DNA of 64,000 bases from Teredinibacter turnerae (lineage in GTDB: Bacteria; Pseudomonadota; Gammaproteobacteria; Pseudomonadales; Cellvibrionaceae). The translations under genes were made by a program, and so were the position numbers. This document shows positions 55,455 to 64,000 of the stretch, piece by piece (position 1 is the stretch's first letter; each line of letters begins with the position of its first letter). The stretch spans positions 1,054,001 to 1,118,000 of the forward strand of contig NZ_CP149817.1 in the NCBI RefSeq assembly GCF_037935975.1, given 5' to 3'. Under the pieces are notes generated by a model. It had not been told where the DNA came from, ran no database searches, and saw only the letters and a list, made by a program, of their open reading frames with translations.

Positions 55455-58157
55455 TTAGAAGCTGACGTCGTCGCCGGTGTTGGCGATACCGTCATCGCCG
55501 TAGATAATTTCCTCGCCGCGACCGGTGAGTGATGTCGCAGAATCAACTTCGGTACTGAGATCAAGAATGCCCACAGTATCGCCTTCACCTTCAGTACTGC
55601 CGATCCAGGACCAGGCAATCCAGCCGAATGGGTCCAGTGCATAGCCCAGAGACTTGGCATCGTTCAGTACAGATTCGGTGAAGCTGCTGCCACCGAAATC
55701 GAGCACCTGGAAGGCGTCGACTTCTGCCTGCGTTGAGAATGGAATATCCAATACAACATTCGACGGCACAGCAGGCCCACCGACACGTTCAAGAGTGAAG
55801 TTATCGATCAATACGGGTTCTGATTGTGCGGTTGTTACGCCAGCAATCTGTACGCCTACCTGACGCGGTGGCCGATCGGTAATGAATCCATCACTGATAT
55901 AGCCAAACGGTGGGTTAGTGACGCTGTCAAAAGTGACCTCCATGGTTTGCCATTCCCCAAAAAGCAGGCCGTTGGCGGCTGAGCGGTAGCCGATAGCCGC
56001 GAAGCCACTGTAGTCGTTGGCGCCAAACCAAAATTGAACATTAATACCAGTGTTGCGGTAGCTCTCCGGAATATAAATATCGGTGCGCAGCGTCATGGTT
56101 TGTGAGAAATCAATGCTTGGACGAAGACTAGCAGCTGATTTATAAGCCAGAGCAATATCGTCGTTGTTCGCATCCCAAGGTGGCAACACTGCAAGAGCCC
56201 CATCAGTGACGGTTACCGCGCTGGTATCACCTGCTCCGAAGCTGTAATCCCAACCATCGTTGAATTCGAAGTTGGACTCGTACAGGGTCACAACCTGCGT
56301 TTCGGGCGGCGGCACGATGCTGAAATTATCGAACAGCAAAGGTTGAGTTTTGGCTGACGTAATTCCACCAACTTCGATACCCACCTGCTGAGGCGGTTGA
56401 TCGACTGGAAACCCACCGGAGATTGATCCGGAATCGTTTGCCAGGCTGGTAACTTGCACCGATAGGGTATTCCATTCACCGGGGGTGAATGCTGCAATTG
56501 TGGTGTAACCCACGCCCGCATAACCATTCCAGCCGTAACCATTGAAGAAGAACTGCATATTCATGCCTGTTTCAGCGGCGTATTCTTCTGGAATGAACAC
56601 ATCCACGGATAGAGTCATTGGTTGCGTAAGGTCAACTGCCGGTGAGTTATTCACTATACCCGGATAGCCAATTTGAGTGCTTGTGCTGCTTGCGCTCCAA
56701 GGTGCCAAAAGCGCGAGGGCTCCGTCTTGCAGGCTGACACTCTCGGCGCTTCCAGTACCATAGCTGAAACCCCAGCCACCCAGCCCCGAGTCAAAATTGG
56801 CGCTGTAGATCGCGTCGCTGTTACCGCCATCGGCAAGACCCACTTTCAGGTTATCAAACTGAATCGCGCCTACGACTTCAGGTGATTTACCGTTTGCAGA
56901 CACCTGGAAGCCAACTTTCAGTACGCTGTCCAGCATAAAACCGTCTTCGATACTGTGCAGATCTTCCGTGCCTGCGATCTGTACGTTCACTTCCCTCCAG
57001 GTTTCTGGAATCAATTGCGCCGCAGTGCCAAATATGCGCGTTGCCTTTTTACCATTGCTGTCAATCAGCACAGCTTGCAGCATCAGCTTGCCGTCAGCCT
57101 GGTAGTTGGCAGGTACATAGATTTCGAAATCCATACCCGACCCCTGCGAGAAGTCGAGTGGCGCATCGAAGGTGTGGCCGTATGTCACGGAATCGTCTGT
57201 GCCAAACCAGGGCAGGTCGACCGCCAGAGCAGTTTCGCCTTGTGCGACGTTCATCAGTTCTTTGTGGTCAATTGAACCGTCGCCAAAAACGCCGGAGCCA
57301 CCGAACTCAGAAATGACAAACGGCAGCTTTTCTTTTGCCAGCTGGCCTGCGGCGTAACTGATTTCATCGCGACTGTTCCAACGGCTGCCGAAAGCATGCG
57401 CGGCAAGAACGATGTTTTCCTGGGTATCGGAGGCCAGGAGTTCACGTCCGCGACCGCCGAGGAAGGCGCTAAAGTCACGCCCGCAGTGTGGCGCGTCGAT
57501 TACCAGTGGAAACTTGAAGCCTGCGTCGCGGAAGCGGCGAACCAGGATTTTATAGGTATCGATGTATTCGTCGTAGCCAATACTGTTGGCGTTGAAGATA
57601 TTCATCGGTCCCCATTCGTTGGCGATATTCACCATCAGGTGCGACTGATACTTATCCTGCGCCAACACGCTGACCCAGTCGCTCAGCCAAAGCTGGGTTG
57701 CGGTATCGATCAGGTAGTCGGCGTCGTCCTGGCAGGCAATGGTGTCGGCGTTATCCAGTGACAGCATAACTACCAGACCGTTGGCGACCGCTGAATCCAA
57801 CGCTGCGGCCAGTTCGGCGGCCGAGGTGCTGGTACTCAGCATCAAACGCACGACATTTGAACCCACGTCGCGGATCGAGGCAACACCGGCAAGGCGGCTG
57901 CTGGGGTTATCTGCGTACTGCAGGTTAACGCCGCGCAGCAGAATGGGTTTACCACTTACGTCGTACAGGCTGCCATCGCTAGAGGTAATCACTTTGGCAT
58001 TTTCTGACGGCTGTGGACCACTTGGTACAAACTCGTCTTCAATCTCTGGCGCCAGCGGATCGACATCGTCCGAGCTGCCCGCGAGGCCAGAACCGCCACA
58101 ACCTGTCAGCATCAATGCGCCGAAGGCCAGGGCGAAATAATTTAACCTTAATTTCAT
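55455..58157 (-). CDS. GH5-like glycoside hydrolase lipoprotein with inserted binding modules
   Basis: 900 aa. Lipobox LTGC at residues 17–20, then an acidic linker. Residues ~55–306 match a GH5 barrel: ILLRGVNLQ, N180-E181 (IANEWGP, acid/base), VISEFGG with E284 (nucleophile). The last barrel strand, GWIAWSWIG (845–853), and the ending GEEIIYGDDGI are found only at the C-terminus. Between them (~307–830) lie three related beta-rich modules with matching segments (DFEIYVPANY, SVDVFIPEEY, RTDIYIPESY), probably carbohydrate-binding. So the modules seem inserted into one catalytic domain. Mannan- or glucan-type activity is likely; subfamily not assigned. The TonB receptor gene lies just upstream. 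Confidence 0.82.
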   Translation of the reverse strand: MKLRLNYFALAFGALMLTGCGGSGLAGSSDDVDPLAPEIEDEFVPSGPQPSENAKVITSSDGSLYDVSGKPILLRGVNLQYADNPSSRLAGVASIRDVGSNVVRLMLSTSTSAAELAAALDSAVANGLVVMLSLDNADTIACQDDADYLIDTATQLWLSDWVSVLAQDKYQSHLMVNIANEWGPMNIFNANSIGYDEYIDTYKILVRRFRDAGFKFPLVIDAPHCGRDFSAFLGGRGRELLASDTQENIVLAAHAFGSRWNSRDEISYAAGQLAKEKLPFVISEFGGSGVFGDGSIDHKELMNVAQGETALAVDLPWFGTDDSVTYGHTFDAPLDFSQGSGMDFEIYVPANYQADGKLMLQAVLIDSNGKKATRIFGTAAQLIPETWREVNVQIAGTEDLHSIEDGFMLDSVLKVGFQVSANGKSPEVVGAIQFDNLKVGLADGGNSDAIYSANFDSGLGGWGFSYGTGSAESVSLQDGALALLAPWSASSTSTQIGYPGIVNNSPAVDLTQPMTLSVDVFIPEEYAAETGMNMQFFFNGYGWNGYAGVGYTTIAAFTPGEWNTLSVQVTSLANDSGSISGGFPVDQPPQQVGIEVGGITSAKTQPLLFDNFSIVPPPETQVVTLYESNFEFNDGWDYSFGAGDTSAVTVTDGALAVLPPWDANNDDIALAYKSAASLRPSIDFSQTMTLRTDIYIPESYRNTGINVQFWFGANDYSGFAAIGYRSAANGLLFGEWQTMEVTFDSVTNPPFGYISDGFITDRPPRQVGVQIAGVTTAQSEPVLIDNFTLERVGGPAVPSNVVLDIPFSTQAEVDAFQVLDFGGSSFTESVLNDAKSLGYALDPFGWIAWSWIGSTEGEGDTVGILDLSTEVDSATSLTGRGEEIIYGDDGIANTGDDVSF

Positions 58158-58214
58158 GTGTCTACTCCAATTTAAATACTTAAATCTCTGGTTCTCATGA
58201 GGCCGCGCTTGCGC

Positions 58215-61200
58215 TTAGATAGAAACGCTCAGGCCCAGCGCGAGTCGCCTTTCCTGTACCCAGAGGGAGTGGAATTGATCGCTGTATTGCGAATAGGTCT
58301 TGCGGTTTTCCTCTGTGAGGTTGGTACCTTTGAAGTACACGCTCACATAGTCGTTAAACCAGTAACCCATCGAGAAGTCGAGGTAGCCAGTGGCTTCCTG
58401 CCAGTTCCCCAGGCTCAACGGAGTTTCGTTGGTTGTCAGGCGTACACGGTCGATGTATTCCTCGCTGCGCCAGTTGTAGGCGAGACGGAAACTGAACGCG
58501 TCTTTTTCCAGCCACAGAATCACGTTGGTCTGGTGCTCTGAGTTGGAAGGCAGCGGCAGTGCTTCGCCGTCCACGTCCACGTCCGCAGACTCCGAATTGG
58601 AGTAGGTGTAGTTAAATTCCACACCGGTGGATTTCAGAATTCCTGGCAGGAAGGTAAATGGCTGGCGGTAGCCGAACTCAAAACCGTATAAGTCAGATGC
58701 GCCTGCGTTATCGGTTACCCAGACGTTGGCCAAATGCCCGCGATTGATACCGTCGCCGTCGACGAAGTTCCGCTGCTCTTGATAGAGCTCCACAGACGAG
58801 TCCACATTGATCATGAACAAGCCGGCACTCAGCAAGGCGTTCTCGGCGAAGTACCATTCCACCGAACTGTTCCAGACGGTCGCGCGCCAGGGCTCGATTT
58901 CGGCATCGCCCAGCTCCGTACCTTCACGCACACAGGCGACGTCTTCGGTCACTTCGTTACCGTTCTGGTCAAGTACCGTTACCGGGTTGCCATTTTGATC
59001 GGTTTTGATACACGGCTGATAAGTCAGTACCAGACCCGAGCCGACATTCTCCAGGTCGTTTCGCGCCATAGTTTGCGCCGCAGCAAATCGCCACATGGTG
59101 TTCAGGCCCAGCTCAACGTTCAGGTTGAAGGAGGGTAAAACGTCCACGAAGGAGTCTTCGACGGTTTCAATGTCGTACAGGAAGACGACTTTGTCTTCGT
59201 AGTCGTAGCCCGTCGAATTGAAGCGGTCGAGTACCTGGGGAACAATCGCTTTGTCCACGCTGCGCGTGGTGTTCACGATGCGCGCACCGACGTTACCGTG
59301 GAAACTCAGGCCCCACTCGCCCTCGAAGTTCATTTGGACATAAGCGGACGTTGACGCTTCCTCGACTTCGTAGCTGGCTGATGGGTCGCGCAGCGTTTTG
59401 GTTCCGGGGTAGAGGCTGTTCATAAAGTCCAGCGTGTTGTCCCATACCGACGGATCGATAGCGGAGATACCATTTTCGAACCCTTTGATCGGGCCAAAAT
59501 CGCTGTAAACCACGGTATCGTCACGGTTAAACCCGTTGTCCTGTAAGCCGCCGGTGGTGCGCAGAATAATGTTCTCATCTTCGTAGTCGAAGTCGCGCCA
59601 CATGGGGTATCGTTCCCATTGCTCATTGCCTTCGCGCAACAGGAAGCGTTTATCGGCAGGTACGCGCGGGTCGTTAAAACTGCTATAGCGGCCGGTCGGG
59701 GTTACGTAGTAGAACGCGTTTTTCTCGGCCGTGCGCACGCCGTGACGGATACCCATGTCGATGGAGCTGATGGCGCCGTCCAGTTTCAGGGTGAGGTCTG
59801 CTCGCAGTACGTCCAGCGTTGCTTCAATGTCTTCACCGCTCGCATTTGCCTGATACTTCTGCAGCAGGTTGCTGTCGGCCAGGTCCGCATCGAAACTGAA
59901 TGATGGAATGTCCTGCGTGTAATCGACAGTCACGTTGTACGGGGTAAGGGCATCCTTACCGGAGACACCATCCTGGTCAATCCACAACCATGCAGGTGAG
60001 CCCTGTACCAGTTCGGCTTCACGCAATTCACGATCAGCTTCACCATGGACGTAGCGGATGCTGGCTTCGATGTTGTCGCCGTTGTCATAGTCAAATTGCA
60101 GGTTGCTGTTCAGTGCGCCGGTACGATTGATCTCACTGCCAGAGATACTCTGGAATTGAGCTGATTGAACCTCTGCGATATGTACAGCATGCAGTGAGCG
60201 TTGCTGGGTGACGCCATTGCTGTCGACGTAAGTAATGTCGTGGCCATAACCAACGCGCGTGCCCTGCTGCAGTACGTTGTACAGCTCTTCTTCGTCGGTC
60301 GGCGGGTTGCCATTAACCTCAAACGCGTCGATGCTGCTAAGGCCACTGAACTGGGCTTTTACGCCGCGATCATGCTGTTGCATGTTGGTATAGAACACGT
60401 CGGCTCGCGCACTCCAGGCATCACTGATCTGAAAGTGCATGCCCAAAGAAGCGCCAGTGCGCTCCCGTTCCATGAAGTTGGAATTTGCGCTGAAGTTTTC
60501 CGGTACCAGATACCAGTCGTTGACTGTGTCGCCGTCGTAATCCAAATCCAGCGGGTCGCTAGGAGATCCGCCTTTGGTGTCGAGGAACGCCAGACGCTGG
60601 TCCTCAGCAATCTGGTAGTTCGCCGCGTTTGTCTTGGAGTTGAATGCGCCGACCATGATCGCGAAGCGATCAGATTTGTGACCCAGGTAGATGGTCAGAT
60701 CATGATCCTGGCCGGAGTCGGTGATCTCGTCTGACTTGAGGCTGCCTTCTGATAATTCAGCGGCGAATTTACCCGTCCACCCGTATTCCAGCTCTGCTGG
60801 ATCGAGGGTTTTCAGGTTGACCAGACCGGAAATACCGCCGGCGATGTTGTTGGCGGACATGGATTTGTAGACGTCTGCGCCACCGATCATACCCGCAGGA
60901 ATATCGCTGTAGTTCGCACCCACACCGGTGATGGTCCATGGACTCAAGAACTGTTCGCCGTTAAGCGTTGTCAGCACCTGAGGCATACCGCGTACGTTCA
61001 GCGATGTACCTTCGTTCGCTTCCCGGTTAATTTGCACACCTGGTACACGCTGCAGCGAGTCGGTGATAGTGGTATCTGGCATGCGACCGATGTCTTCAGC
61101 CACAATGGAATCCACGATGCGGTCGGAAGACCGTTTCATGTCAATCGCTCGCGCCTGCGATGCTCGCAAGCCCCAAACGACTACCTCTTCAATAATGACT

Positions 61201-61322
61201 CCAGAATCGAGTTCGTCCAATGCGTCGTTGTTCTGAGCGTTGGCCACACTGCCCCAAAGCGCACAGCCGATGGCGACTGTCAGCGCTTTGGGTCTGGAGG
61301 TGATACCTCTTATTAGCGTCAT
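58215..61322 (-). CDS. TonB-dependent outer-membrane receptor for saccharides
   Basis: 1,035 aa. Signal peptide to about 29 (ALWGSVANAQ), TonB-box-like EEVVVWGLRAS, plug domain with DSLQRVPGVQINREANEG and NVRGMPQVLTTLNG, and a 22-strand barrel ending LWVQERRLALGLSVSI (terminal aromatic/hydrophobic signature). The TonB box VVV-G and length resemble the proteobacterial oligosaccharide receptors that accompany CAZymes. It lies 57 bp upstream of the GH5 gene on the same strand, so they form an uptake-and-degradation unit. No inner-membrane transporter is seen next to it. Confidence 0.92.
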   Translation of the reverse strand: MTLIRGITSRPKALTVAIGCALWGSVANAQNNDALDELDSGVIIEEVVVWGLRASQARAIDMKRSSDRIVDSIVAEDIGRMPDTTITDSLQRVPGVQINREANEGTSLNVRGMPQVLTTLNGEQFLSPWTITGVGANYSDIPAGMIGGADVYKSMSANNIAGGISGLVNLKTLDPAELEYGWTGKFAAELSEGSLKSDEITDSGQDHDLTIYLGHKSDRFAIMVGAFNSKTNAANYQIAEDQRLAFLDTKGGSPSDPLDLDYDGDTVNDWYLVPENFSANSNFMERERTGASLGMHFQISDAWSARADVFYTNMQQHDRGVKAQFSGLSSIDAFEVNGNPPTDEEELYNVLQQGTRVGYGHDITYVDSNGVTQQRSLHAVHIAEVQSAQFQSISGSEINRTGALNSNLQFDYDNGDNIEASIRYVHGEADRELREAELVQGSPAWLWIDQDGVSGKDALTPYNVTVDYTQDIPSFSFDADLADSNLLQKYQANASGEDIEATLDVLRADLTLKLDGAISSIDMGIRHGVRTAEKNAFYYVTPTGRYSSFNDPRVPADKRFLLREGNEQWERYPMWRDFDYEDENIILRTTGGLQDNGFNRDDTVVYSDFGPIKGFENGISAIDPSVWDNTLDFMNSLYPGTKTLRDPSASYEVEEASTSAYVQMNFEGEWGLSFHGNVGARIVNTTRSVDKAIVPQVLDRFNSTGYDYEDKVVFLYDIETVEDSFVDVLPSFNLNVELGLNTMWRFAAAQTMARNDLENVGSGLVLTYQPCIKTDQNGNPVTVLDQNGNEVTEDVACVREGTELGDAEIEPWRATVWNSSVEWYFAENALLSAGLFMINVDSSVELYQEQRNFVDGDGINRGHLANVWVTDNAGASDLYGFEFGYRQPFTFLPGILKSTGVEFNYTYSNSESADVDVDGEALPLPSNSEHQTNVILWLEKDAFSFRLAYNWRSEEYIDRVRLTTNETPLSLGNWQEATGYLDFSMGYWFNDYVSVYFKGTNLTEENRKTYSQYSDQFHSLWVQERRLALGLSVSI

Positions 61323-62039
61323 CTATAAACCCCTTAGTGATAGCTTCGATCTAAATTTTTTGCCCGATTTGTCCAAGCATGCTGAGACCGCTGAGGCTCT
61401 TGCGCGCTTCGGGCAACGGATATACACACCGCTCGCCGGCGGTTTGAATGAAATAGCTGAAATATTGTCCTGCCTGAATAATAGACGGCGGTAGGCATTT
61501 GAGGATGAACGTGTCTATACACGGGTGATCGGTCTAATGTATTAGTCTGTGTTCAGCTAGCTGGTGAGATAGTGCTATTTTTGATCAAGGTTAGCCTAAA
61601 TGATGTGGCTACACAAATCATAATGGCGTGATTTTCTTTTTTTGTGGAGTAGTTCGCCGAATATCCCTACTTTAGTAGGTGAAACTTCCAAAAGCGTGCA
61701 GCTGCACCAGGCTAAGCCACATTTTCGCGCATTCCATTTTATTGGCGTTTACCGTCTTGAAGACCTGTCTTCCAGATCGACGGGAGGAGAGGCCAAGTCG
61801 GCCGTTTTCTGGCACATCTGATCGTCAACCATTGATAAACTTGTGAAGCATTTGCTGTCGGGGATGTTGTGCAGGAGGGGCTTTTCTGTACAAAACGCAG
61901 CCATTTCCTCATTGAGAATCATTATCCACGAAATTTATGGTGCCAGTTTGGCGCATTTGACATGGGACATAATGGTTAAAAAAGGAAAATGGTGTAATGC
62001 CAATAAATTAGAAATCCACCATTGAGGAGGTATTCGCGG
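61323..62039. other. Divergent intergenic region of TonB receptor and frd operon
   Basis: 717 bp; holds both promoters. No FNR/ANR-like site with correct spacing was found (a ttgatcaa at 61580 lacks the 4-bp spacer). A short inverted repeat accgc/gcggt near 61426 might bind a sugar regulator. GAGGAGG at 62024–62030 is the frdC ribosome binding site. Confidence 0.45.
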
Positions 62040-62795
62040 ATGTCAGCTGTAGAACACGCGGTCAAACCCAGCCGTTGGCCAGCCTATATGGACATTGTCC
62101 AGGGCGCGACAGGGTTATTTTTAGTGCTGTTCATGTGGACGCACATGTTTATGGTGTCCAGCATTTTAATCAGTAAAGACGCCATGTACTGGGTGGCGAG
62201 AATGTTCGAGGGGGAGCCCATTCTCGGTAAACCTTACCCGGCGTTAGTGAGTGGTTTCGCGGTATTTATTCTGTCTTTGATTGTTATCCATGCATTTTTG
62301 GCATTGCGACGTTTTCCTGCGACCGCGCGTCAATACAACACCATGAACAAGCACATTGGCAACCTCAAGCACAGCGATACTACCTTGTGGTACGTGCAGG
62401 TGTTTACCGGCTTTGCATTGTTTTTCATGGCATCGGTGCACTTATATCAACTGATTTTTCACCCCTCCAATATTGGCCCGTACGCCTCGTCCGACCGGGT
62501 ATGGAGCGGAATGATGTGGCCGCTGTACCTGATTATGTTGTTCGTTGTTGAGCTGCATGCCGGTATCGGCATATATCGGCTGGTGATCAAATGGGGACTG
62601 TTTTTGGGAGATAACCCCAAGCGCAACCGCCATCGTTTACATGTTCTCAAATGGATACTCACGGTGTTTTTCCTGGTGCTGGGCCTAGCGACATTGGGCG
62701 CATATATGAAAATCGGCTACGAGCACGCACACCAGGCTGGAGAGCGTTACTCCCCGAGCTGGCAAGACCCAGCTAACGCGGCACACCACGAGTAA
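62040..62795 (+). CDS. frdC: Fumarate reductase/succinate dehydrogenase dihaem cytochrome b (Wolinella-type FrdC)
   Basis: 251 aa from ATG 62040, with GAGGAGG ahead; the TTG at 62022 is not favoured. Five membrane helices. H35, H84, H134 and H173 fall exactly nine positions before the haem ligands H44, H93, H143 and H182 of Wolinella FrdC, and E57 and E171 match its Glu66 (menaquinol site) and Glu180 (proton path). So this is the dihaem B-type subunit, unlike the haem-free E. coli Frd or the two-subunit SdhCD. It anchors the complex in the inner membrane and passes electrons between quinone and FrdB. First gene of the operon. Confidence 0.93.
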   Translation: MSAVEHAVKPSRWPAYMDIVQGATGLFLVLFMWTHMFMVSSILISKDAMYWVARMFEGEPILGKPYPALVSGFAVFILSLIVIHAFLALRRFPATARQYNTMNKHIGNLKHSDTTLWYVQVFTGFALFFMASVHLYQLIFHPSNIGPYASSDRVWSGMMWPLYLIMLFVVELHAGIGIYRLVIKWGLFLGDNPKRNRHRLHVLKWILTVFFLVLGLATLGAYMKIGYEHAHQAGERYSPSWQDPANAAHHE

Positions 62796-62839
62796 TTGAC
62801 TTTCTCCGCATTAATTATTTGAGAATCAGGATTTAAAAC

Positions 62840-64000
62840 ATGAAAACGATTTATACCGATGCCTTAGTGATAGGCGGTGGTCTCGCGGGTTTACGGGCCG
62901 CCATCGGCGTGCGTCGCGCCGGCCATGATGTGATTGTTCTAAGCCTCGTTCCGCCAAAACGCTCTCACTCGGCGGCTGCGCAAGGGGGAATGCAGGCGAG
63001 TCTCGGCAACACCAACAAAGGGTTGGGAGACAACGAAGATATACATTTTGCAGATACCGTAAAAGGCAGTGACTGGGGCTGCGATCAGGATGTGGCCCGG
63101 ATGTTTGTAAATACCGCGCCAAAAGCCGTGCGCGAACTGGCAGCGTGGGGCGTGCCCTGGGGTCGGGTTAGTCGCGGCAGCCACGAGCATGTTATCGATG
63201 GCAAAACCGTGTCGCTTCCCGAGCGGGACGACGCCCACGGCATGATCGCGGCGCGTAACTTTGGCGGCACACAAAAGTGGCGTACCTGTTATGTATCGGA
63301 CGGCACAGGTCACTCGATGCTGTACACCATGAGCAACCAGGCGATTGCAGAGAACATTCCTGTGCATGAGCGCATGGAGGCTATATCGCTGATCCACGAC
63401 GGCGAGCGTTGCTACGGTGCGGTAGTACGTAACTTGATGACCGGTGAGCTGGTGACTTATATCGCCAAAGCCACCTGTATCGCTACTGGCGGCTATGGCC
63501 GCATTTATCGTGCGACCACCAATGCGGTGATCAACGAGGGTATGGGAACTGCGATTGCACTGGAAACCGGTGTCGCGACCCTGGGTAATATGGAAGCGGT
63601 ACAGTTTCACCCCACCGGTATTTTCCCCGCGGGCATTCTGGTAACTGAGGGCTGCCGGGGTGATGGCGGTCTGTTGCTCGACCGCGACCTGCACCGGTTT
63701 ATGCCAGATTACGAGCCAGAGAAAAAAGAACTCGCGTCGCGCGATGTGGTGTCCCGCTGGATGGAACACCATATTCTCAGCGGTAAGGGAGTGCAAAGCC
63801 GTTTCGGTGAGCACTTGTGGCTGGATATTCGCCTGCTGGGTAAAAAACATATTGAAGGCAAGCTGCGGGAAGTAAAAGAAATCTGCGAATACTTCCTCGG
63901 TGTTGACCCCATTAAAGACCTGATTCCCGTGCGCCCCTGTCAGCACTACTCTATGGGTGGTGTGCGTACTAACTACAAAGGGGAGTCGCCTCAGTTGCGC
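62840..64000 (+). CDS. frdA: Fumarate reductase flavoprotein FrdA, partial (3' end outside window)
   Basis: 387 codons visible, open at the window end. Rossmann [10 protein letters not shown] near residue 13; H43 in [13 protein letters not shown] is the covalent FAD attachment site, at the same number as in Wolinella. [21 protein letters not shown] and [11 protein letters not shown] belong to the substrate site. [11 protein letters not shown] and [10 protein letters not shown] favour the epsilonproteobacterial-type enzyme over SdhA. It lies 44 bp after frdC; an iron–sulphur frdB should follow outside the window. Confidence 0.95.
   Translation, partial: MKTIYTDALVIGGGLAGLRAAIGVRRAGHDVIVLSLVPPKRSHSAAAQGGMQASLGNTNKGLGDNEDIHFADTVKGSDWGCDQDVARMFVNTAPKAVRELAAWGVPWGRVSRGSHEHVIDGKTVSLPERDDAHGMIAARNFGGTQKWRTCYVSDGTGHSMLYTMSNQAIAENIPVHERMEAISLIHDGERCYGAVVRNLMTGELVTYIAKATCIATGGYGRIYRATTNAVINEGMGTAIALETGVATLGNMEAVQFHPTGIFPAGILVTEGCRGDGGLLLDRDLHRFMPDYEPEKKELASRDVVSRWMEHHILSGKGVQSRFGEHLWLDIRLLGKKHIEGKLREVKEICEYFLGVDPIKDLIPVRPCQHYSMGGVRTNYKGESPQLR

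Noticed and set aside
61578-61590. FNR/ANR box ttgatcaa
   Set aside because: Half-sites are directly joined without the 4-bp spacer, and it lies 450 bp from frdC.
61843-62025. Small ORF before frdC
   Set aside because: No ribosome binding site and no protein-like family; it lies in the frd promoter region.
1-64000. CRISPR array
   Set aside because: No regularly spaced repeats of 23–47 bp were seen anywhere in the window.

Overview
The window is a stretch of gammaproteobacterial chromosome. The most likely source is a polysaccharide-degrading marine or aquatic member of the Cellvibrionales (Teredinibacter/Saccharophagus/Cellvibrio-like). This is inferred from the core order glyA–(CDF transporter)–nrdR–ribD–ribE–ribBA–ribH–nusB–thiL–pgpA, a modular GH5 lipoprotein next to a large TonB-dependent receptor, and c-di-GMP genes. 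No rRNA, tRNA or CRISPR array was found.

Left half (1–38 kb) is an accessory defence island. It opens with a Gabija-type pair: an OLD-family AAA/TOPRIM nuclease cut by the window edge and a UvrD-like helicase joined by a GTGA overlap. Two PD-(D/E)XK-like proteins and two unknown genes follow. Next is a co-directional operon: a ComEC-like metallo-beta-lactamase protein, a 4-helix membrane protein, a ~1,086-codon gene and a 2,081-aa DEAH/DUF1998-type helicase. The last two genes match the two-gene layout of Druantia type III (druH–druE).

The druH-like gene is split in two by a complete 17,142-bp Tn3-family transposon (10779–27920). The element has identical 35-bp terminal inverted repeats and a perfect 5-bp target duplication (aagaa), and the reading frame is restored exactly when it is removed in silico. 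It carries tnpA and a tyrosine recombinase at one end and a KfrA/TnpT-like coiled-coil protein with a GCGTAATT repeat cluster at the other. Its cargo looks like stress tolerance and membrane homeostasis: an enzyme-I-like PEP phosphotransferase, two transglutaminase-like proteins, NhaA, a Cys-rich repeat protein, an ATP-grasp ligase with an A9 frameshift, a cold-shock protein, HflK and HflC.

Right of druE, a small SF2 helicase / winged-helix coiled-coil pair is divergent from an Xre regulator with an obvious operator. A 1.2-kb non-coding stretch follows, with a possible structured RNA ending in a strong terminator. A peptidoglycan lytic transglycosylase with a lipoprotein partner and a DegV protein mark the edge of the island.

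Right half (41–64 kb) is core. It holds glyA, then the riboflavin cluster. The GTP cyclohydrolase II half of RibBA has lost its zinc and catalytic motifs, and a separate intact RibA lies 3.2 kb downstream. HD-GYP and REC-EAL c-di-GMP proteins are convergent. A GH5 lipoprotein whose catalytic barrel appears interrupted by ~500 residues of binding modules lies next to its TonB-dependent receptor. The window ends in a Wolinella-type fumarate reductase operon (frdC, frdA...), in which all four haem histidines and the key glutamates align with the epsilonproteobacterial enzyme.
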